Source: Caprella mutica (Eukaryota > Arthropoda > Malacostraca > Amphipoda > Caprellidae). Taken from it: a stretch of DNA of 64,000 bases. Both the position numbers and the translations under genes were made by a program. Positions 59,727 through 64,000 of this stretch are shown here, in pieces (positions within the stretch are counted from its first letter, which is position 1; each line of letters opens with the position of its first letter). The stretch lies in assembly GCA_947561585.1 (NCBI GenBank), contig CANNZV010000272.1, positions 186,001 to 250,000 on the forward strand, given 5' to 3'. Under the pieces are notes generated by a model that saw only the letters and a list, made by a program, of their open reading frames with translations, was not told the DNA's origin and ran no database searches.

Positions 59727-60189
59727 GGGGTACGGTCAAGACCCCCCCCCCCCCCCAATCAAGAGCCCCCCCGGTCATGAGCTCCCCTAGGTCATAAGCC
59801 CCCGGTCACGAGCCCCCCCTCCATGTTTTTTAATCCTTATTTACCTAGTTAAACAAATGAAGAAATAACTGAGAGTTGCTAATGTAGTTTGTTGTATCCG
59901 CTAGATTGTTGCACTGCACACTTCATGATCGTTTAATGACCTGGCAGGGGGGTTCGGGGGGCGGTACGCCCCCCGATATACATATATTTTATGTCTAATC
60001 AGTAATGAACTACAAAAGTGTCAATAAGGATTAAATAATATAGGTAAATAAGGATTTAAAAACAGGGGGGCTCGTGACCGGGGGGGCTTATGACCTAGGA
60101 GGGCTCATGACCGGGGGGGGGGGGGCTCTTGACCGGAGGGGCTTATGACCGGGGGGGCTCTTGACCGGAGGGGCATATGACCTACACCC
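59727..60189. mobile_element. Mutator-like element 4, 463 bp, nested in the 26-bp satellite
   Basis: Perfect 9-bp duplication GTTCCTTGA (59718-59726 and 60190-60198). The left end is an array of GGTCATGAGCCCCCC units (59735-59820); the right end is the inverse array (60064-60183). The core has short inverted blocks (TTTTTAATCCTTATTTACCT and its inverse). Near its centre is GGGGGGCGGTACGCCCCCC (59956-59974), a perfect palindrome. No ORF. Confidence 0.88.
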
Positions 60190-60734
60190 GTTCCTTGATA
60201 GGTGCACAGTGTACCTAACTTGGTACACTGTACCTAATTGCAATAACACAAAAATATTCTAACGAACTAATTTAATAGGTATTACACAGAACAAGTGGCA
60301 CCTGTGGAGCGCACTTCTGATGTTAACCAATGCATTATTATATTATTATGAAGTCAAGATGTATTATTGCATAGGTAGTTTACTTGAAAACACCTAGGCA
60401 ATAATCTTATTATAAATACCTAGGTAGCTACCTAATCCTATCCCATGAATATTGTCAATACCTAGGTACATCATTATATGTAAAACTTTATAAATTATCG
60501 GTATATACATTTAACTAGAGATACCTACCTAGAACTAATATATTCGGTGTCTTTGGCTTGAATATTATACTTTTAAAAAGTAACTGGTATCGGAATTGGT
60601 ATCGGTATCGGTTACTAGAATTTTAAAGTAACTGTAATTGGTTCTGGTATCGGTTACTAATATGGTATCGGTTCATCTCTAGTATTGGTTATAATTATGG
60701 TATTTATTATTCATGACCTACACCCCACTGTGAT

Positions 60735-61294
60735 ACACTGTCCCAAGATAGGCGCACTTTGCCTTGTTGGAAACATTGTGCCTAGTTAGGTACACTGTGC
60801 CTTGTTAGGTACACTGTGCCTTGTTAGGTATACTGTGCCTTGTTAGGTATACTGTGCCTTGTTAGGTACACTGTACCTAGTTAGGTACACTGTGCCTAGT
60901 TAGGTACACTGTGCCTTGTTAGGTACACTGTGCCTTGTTAGGTACACTGTTCCTTGTTAGGTACACTGTGCCTTGTTAGGTACACTGTGCCTTGTTAGGT
61001 ATATTTACTATGACTATTTAGGTACACTGTGCCTTGTTAGGTATACTGTTCCTTGTTAGGTACACTGTGACTTATTAGGTACACTGTGACTTATTAGGTA
61101 CACTGTGTCTAGTTAGGTACACTGTGCCTAGTCAGATACACTATGTCTAGCTGAGTAAAGCGGGTCTAGTTAGGTACACTGTTCCTAGTTCTGTAAAGTG
61201 TACCTAGTTAGCTACATTGTGCCTAGTTAGGTACACTGTGCCTTGTTAGGTACACTGTGCCTTGTTAGGTACACTGTGCCTTGTCAGGTACACT
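60735..61294 (+). repeat. 19-bp satellite GGTACACTGTGCCTTGTTA, block 1
   Basis: About 30 units (length divided by period) with CCTAGTTA and GACTATTTA variants. It begins just outside the hAT-like element and shares the core GGTACACTGTGC with the 26-bp satellite inside it. Confidence 0.92.
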
Positions 61295-61485
61295 GTCCAT
61301 GTTACAGAGTATGTCAATTAAAGTCAATTAATTGGATTTGATTAGATTTCAAAAGGTCAAGACTCAGATATGTCTAATTTGCTTTAAATTATGAATTAAC
61401 TCCTATGTTACCATGCTAATTTTGGCTTGAATCTTCAAAAAATGAGCCAAATTGGTTTGACTCAGAATATTAGTGAAATTTTGGG
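61295..61485 (+). repeat. Satellite spacer, copy 1
   Basis: A non-satellite segment of about 190 bp (GTCCATGTTACAGAGTATGT onward) that recurs almost unchanged at 63578-63768. Confidence 0.9.
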
Positions 61486-61820
61486 TACCTAGTTAGGTAT
61501 ATTGTGCCCAGTTAGGTACATTGTGCCTAGTTAGGTACATTGTGCCTAGTTAGGTACACTGTACCTATTCAGATACACTGTGTCTAGTTAGGTACACTGT
61601 TCCTAGTTCTGTAAAGTGTACCTAGTTAGATAAAGTGTACCTAGTTGGGTAAAGGGTAACTAGTTGGGTACATTGTGCCTAGTCAGATACACTGTGCATA
61701 GTCAGATACACTGTGTCTAGTTATGTACACTGTTTCTAGTCCTGTAAAGTGTAACTAGTTAGGTACACTCTGTCTAATTAGGTACCTTTTTCCTAGTTGA
61801 ATAAAGTGTGCCTAGTTACT
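61486..61820 (+). repeat. 19-bp satellite, block 2
   Basis: About 17 units, more degenerate, with AAGTGTACCTAGTTAG variants toward the right end. Confidence 0.88.
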
Positions 61821-62374
61821 GTCGCAATTTGGTAACAGTTGCACATTTATTATCCATTTTAATTGTTACCTTTGTATCTGTTAATTTTTTTACTATTTTC
61901 CATTACCCCTTTCATCAACTAGATCCACATATATACAGAGACAATTTGGTTTTACTTTCATGGCCTAATAAGTGGATTCTACCAAGTACACGTAACATGC
62001 CTTACAAAACATGGAATCCACCTAATAGTTCATATAAGCTATTCAGTATATTACACTTATTATGCCTTTTAGTAATTAAATATATTGTCGTTTTAGATAT
62101 TGATAATTTTCATACAGTGTAACAGAAAACGGTTCTTTGCCACCATTATTGGTTTGATTCTGTAGTTGCTCATCACTCTGTTACCTAAATTCCTTTCAAC
62201 AAATAGCTCCAAATATGTACAGATAATGTGATTTCACTTTCATGGCCTAATATTTGAATACTACTAAGTACACTTAACATGCCTTACAAAAAATACACAT
62301 TACTTTTTGTTACCTTCTGTAGTTTGTTTCTGCATTTACTAAATTACTGTTACTGTTATTGCACTGTTATAATT
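61821..62374 (+). repeat. Two diverged units related to the 36-52 kb array subrepeat
   Basis: GGCCTAATAAGTGGATTCTA at 61962 with AAGTACACGTAACATG (61984-61999), and a weaker second copy at 62244 (GGCCTAATATTTGAATACTA, AAGTACACTTAACATG). The same block order is seen in the array units at 38004, 42822 and elsewhere. The 104-codon ORF here is not credible as a gene. Confidence 0.7.
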
Positions 62375-63577
62375 AGGTACATTGAACCCATTTAGGTACA
62401 CTGAGCAAATTTAGGTACACTGTGCCTAGTTAGGTACACTGTGCCTAGTTAGGTACACTGTGCCAAGTTAAGTGCAGTGTGATTATTAGGTACTCTGCCT
62501 AGTTAGGTACACTGTGCCTAGTTAGGTACACTGTGACTATTTAGGTACACTGTGCCTTGTTAGGTACACTGTGCCTAGTTAGGTACACTGTACCTAGTTA
62601 GGTACATTGTGCCTAGTTAGGTACACTGTGACTATTCAGATACACTGTGTCTAGTTAGGTACACTGTTCCTAGTTAGGTACACTGTGACTATTTAGGTAC
62701 ACTGTGCCTTGTTAGGTACACTGTGCCTTGTTAGGTACACTGTGCCTTGTTAGGTACACTGTGCCTTGTTAGGTACACTGTGCCTTGTTAGGTACACTTT
62801 GCCTTGTTAGGTACACTGTGCCTAGTTAGGTACAATGTGCCTTGTTAGGTACACTTTGCCTTGTTAGGTACACTGTGCCTTGTTAGGTACACTGTGCCTT
62901 GTTAGGTACACTGTGCCTTGTTAGGTACACTGTGCCTTGTTAGGTATACTGTGCCTTGTTAGGTACACTGTGACTATTTAGGTACACTGTGACTATTTAG
63001 GTACACCGTGCCTAGTTAGGTACACTGTGCCTAGTTAGGTACACTGTGACTATTCAGGTACACTGTGCCTTGTTAGGTACACTGTGCCTTGTTAGGTACA
63101 CTGTGCCTTGTTAGGTACACTTTGCCTTGTTAGGTACACTTTGCCTTGTTAGGTACACTGTGCCTTGTTAGGTACACTGTGCCTTGTTAGGTACACTTTG
63201 CCTTGTAAGGTACACTGTGCCTTGTTAGGTACACTGTGCCTTGTTAGGTACACTTTGCCTTGTTAGGTACACTGTGCCTTGTTAGGTACACTGTGCCTTG
63301 TTAGGTACACTGTGCCTTGTTAGGTACACTGTGCCTTGTTAGGTACACTGTGCCTTGTTAGGTACACCGTGCTTAGTTAGGTACACTGTGCCTAGTTAGG
63401 TACACTGTGCATTGTTAGGTACACTGTGCATTGTTAGGTACACTGTGCCATGTTATGTACACTTTGCCTTGTTAGGTACACTGTGCCTTTTTAGGTACAC
63501 TGTGCCTTGTCAGGTACACTGTGCCTTGTCAGGTACACTGTGCCTTTTTAGGTACACTGTGCCTTGTCAGGTACACT
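62375..63577 (+). repeat. 19-bp satellite, block 3
   Basis: About 63 units, the most uniform block, dominated by GGTACACTGTGCCTTGTTA. Confidence 0.93.
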
Positions 63578-63768
63578 GTCCATGTTACAGAGTATGTCAG
63601 TTAAAGTCAATTAATTGGATTTGATTAGATTTCAAAAGGTCAAGACTCAGATATGTCTAATTTGCTTTAAATTATGAATTAACTCCTATGTTACCATGCT
63701 AATTTTGGCTTGAAATCTTCAAAAAATGAGCCAAATTGGCTTGACTCAGAATATTAGTGAAATTTTGG
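63578..63768 (+). repeat. Satellite spacer, copy 2
   Basis: Repeats 61295-61485 with only a few differences (CAGTTAAAG for CAATTAAAG; GGCTTGACTC for GGTTTGACTC), offset 2,283 bp. Confidence 0.9.
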
Positions 63769-64000
63769 GTACCTAGTTAGGTATATTGTGCCCAGTTAGG
63801 TACATTGTGCCTAGTTAGGTACATTGTGCCTTGTTAGGTACACTGTGCCTAGTTAGGTACACTGTGACTATTTAGGTACACTGTGCCTTGTTAGGTACAC
63901 TGTGCCTAGTTAGGTACACTGTACCTAGTTAGGTACATTGTGCCTAGTTAGGTACACTGTGACTATTCAGATACACTGTGTCTAGTTAGGTACACTGTTC
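63769..64000 (+). repeat. 19-bp satellite, block 4, running off the window
   Basis: Starts with the same GTACCTAGTTAGGTATATTG edge as block 2 and continues past the window end. Confidence 0.9.

Larger units (their letters stand above)
57682..60681. mobile_element. hAT-like element, 3,000 bp, with an internal satellite
   Basis: Starts TAGAGATGCACCGATAC and ends with the inverse of TAGAGATGAACCGATAC. Flanking 8-mers GTATTTGT (57674-57681) and GTATTGGT (60682-60689) match at 7 of 8. Subterminal GGTATCGG motifs are dense at both ends (57711, 60588-60667). No transposase ORF; most of the interior is the 26-bp satellite and one Mutator-like insertion. Confidence 0.78.

Noticed and set aside
63412..63624. 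70-codon ORF in the 19-bp satellite
   Set aside because: Satellite translation only.

Overview
The window reads as nuclear DNA of a metazoan, most likely an insect. Reasons: about 70% A+T outside transposon genes, spliced exons of a ciliary gene, and a dense mix of animal mobile elements (piggyBac, Tc1/mariner, hAT, Mutator-like/Foldback, PIF/Harbinger-like, Helentron/DINE-1-like, non-LTR retrotransposons). I cannot place it more finely with confidence. I see no rRNA, tRNA, CRISPR array or bacterial operon.

The only recognised host gene is IFT81 (intraflagellar transport protein 81). Two adjacent + strand exons lie at 31441-31647 and 34942-35131, with matching phases and consensus splice sites. 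The first ends with an in-frame TAA three codons before its donor, at a position where the human protein (recalled from memory) has Gln. That donor sits in the first of four tandem 38-bp repeats, so GTGAGT occurs four times. No flanking IFT81 exon was found in the rest of the window. If the gene is intact, most of these 64 kb is intron.

Layout: 0-2.3 kb, broken piggyBac transposase; 2.7-4.7 kb, minus-strand jockey/CR1-type LINE remnant; 6.2-7.3 kb, dispersed repeat A copy 1; 9.9-10.5 kb, head-to-head Tc1-type fragments; 10.8-12.1 kb, Mutator-like element with G-rich minisatellite ends; 12.8-14.3 kb, repeat C with a 21-bp array (inverted partner at 27.3-28.6 kb); 14.5-15.2 kb, palindromic mariner-type element; 15.3-16.5 kb, GC-rich C-terminal part of a retroelement ORF; 16.8-19.4 kb, DINE-like repeat B and a nested stack in repeat A copy 2; 19.5-22.5 kb, three Mutator-like elements, each with a perfect 9-bp target duplication; 22.9-24.8 kb, 20-bp minisatellite and repeat A copy 3; 25.5-27.1 kb, decayed Tc1 element with long inverted repeats; 28.9-29.5 kb, repeat B; 31.4-35.1 kb, IFT81 exons around a 19-bp minisatellite; 36.4-52.4 kb, four tandem 3.3-4.9 kb units; 53.2-55.3 kb, inverted pair of repeat B; 56.2-56.7 kb, young-looking hAT MITE; 57.7-60.7 kb, hAT-like element filled with a 26-bp satellite carrying a Mutator-like insertion; 60.7-64 kb, 19-bp satellite with a 2,283-bp higher-order period.

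I see no multi-gene accessory system. The strongest signals are the IFT81 stop with its duplicated donors, a set of Mutator/Foldback-like elements whose terminal minisatellite differs from element to element, a segmental array whose duplication order can be read from nested insertions, and satellites carried inside transposons. All comparisons were made by eye without database searches.
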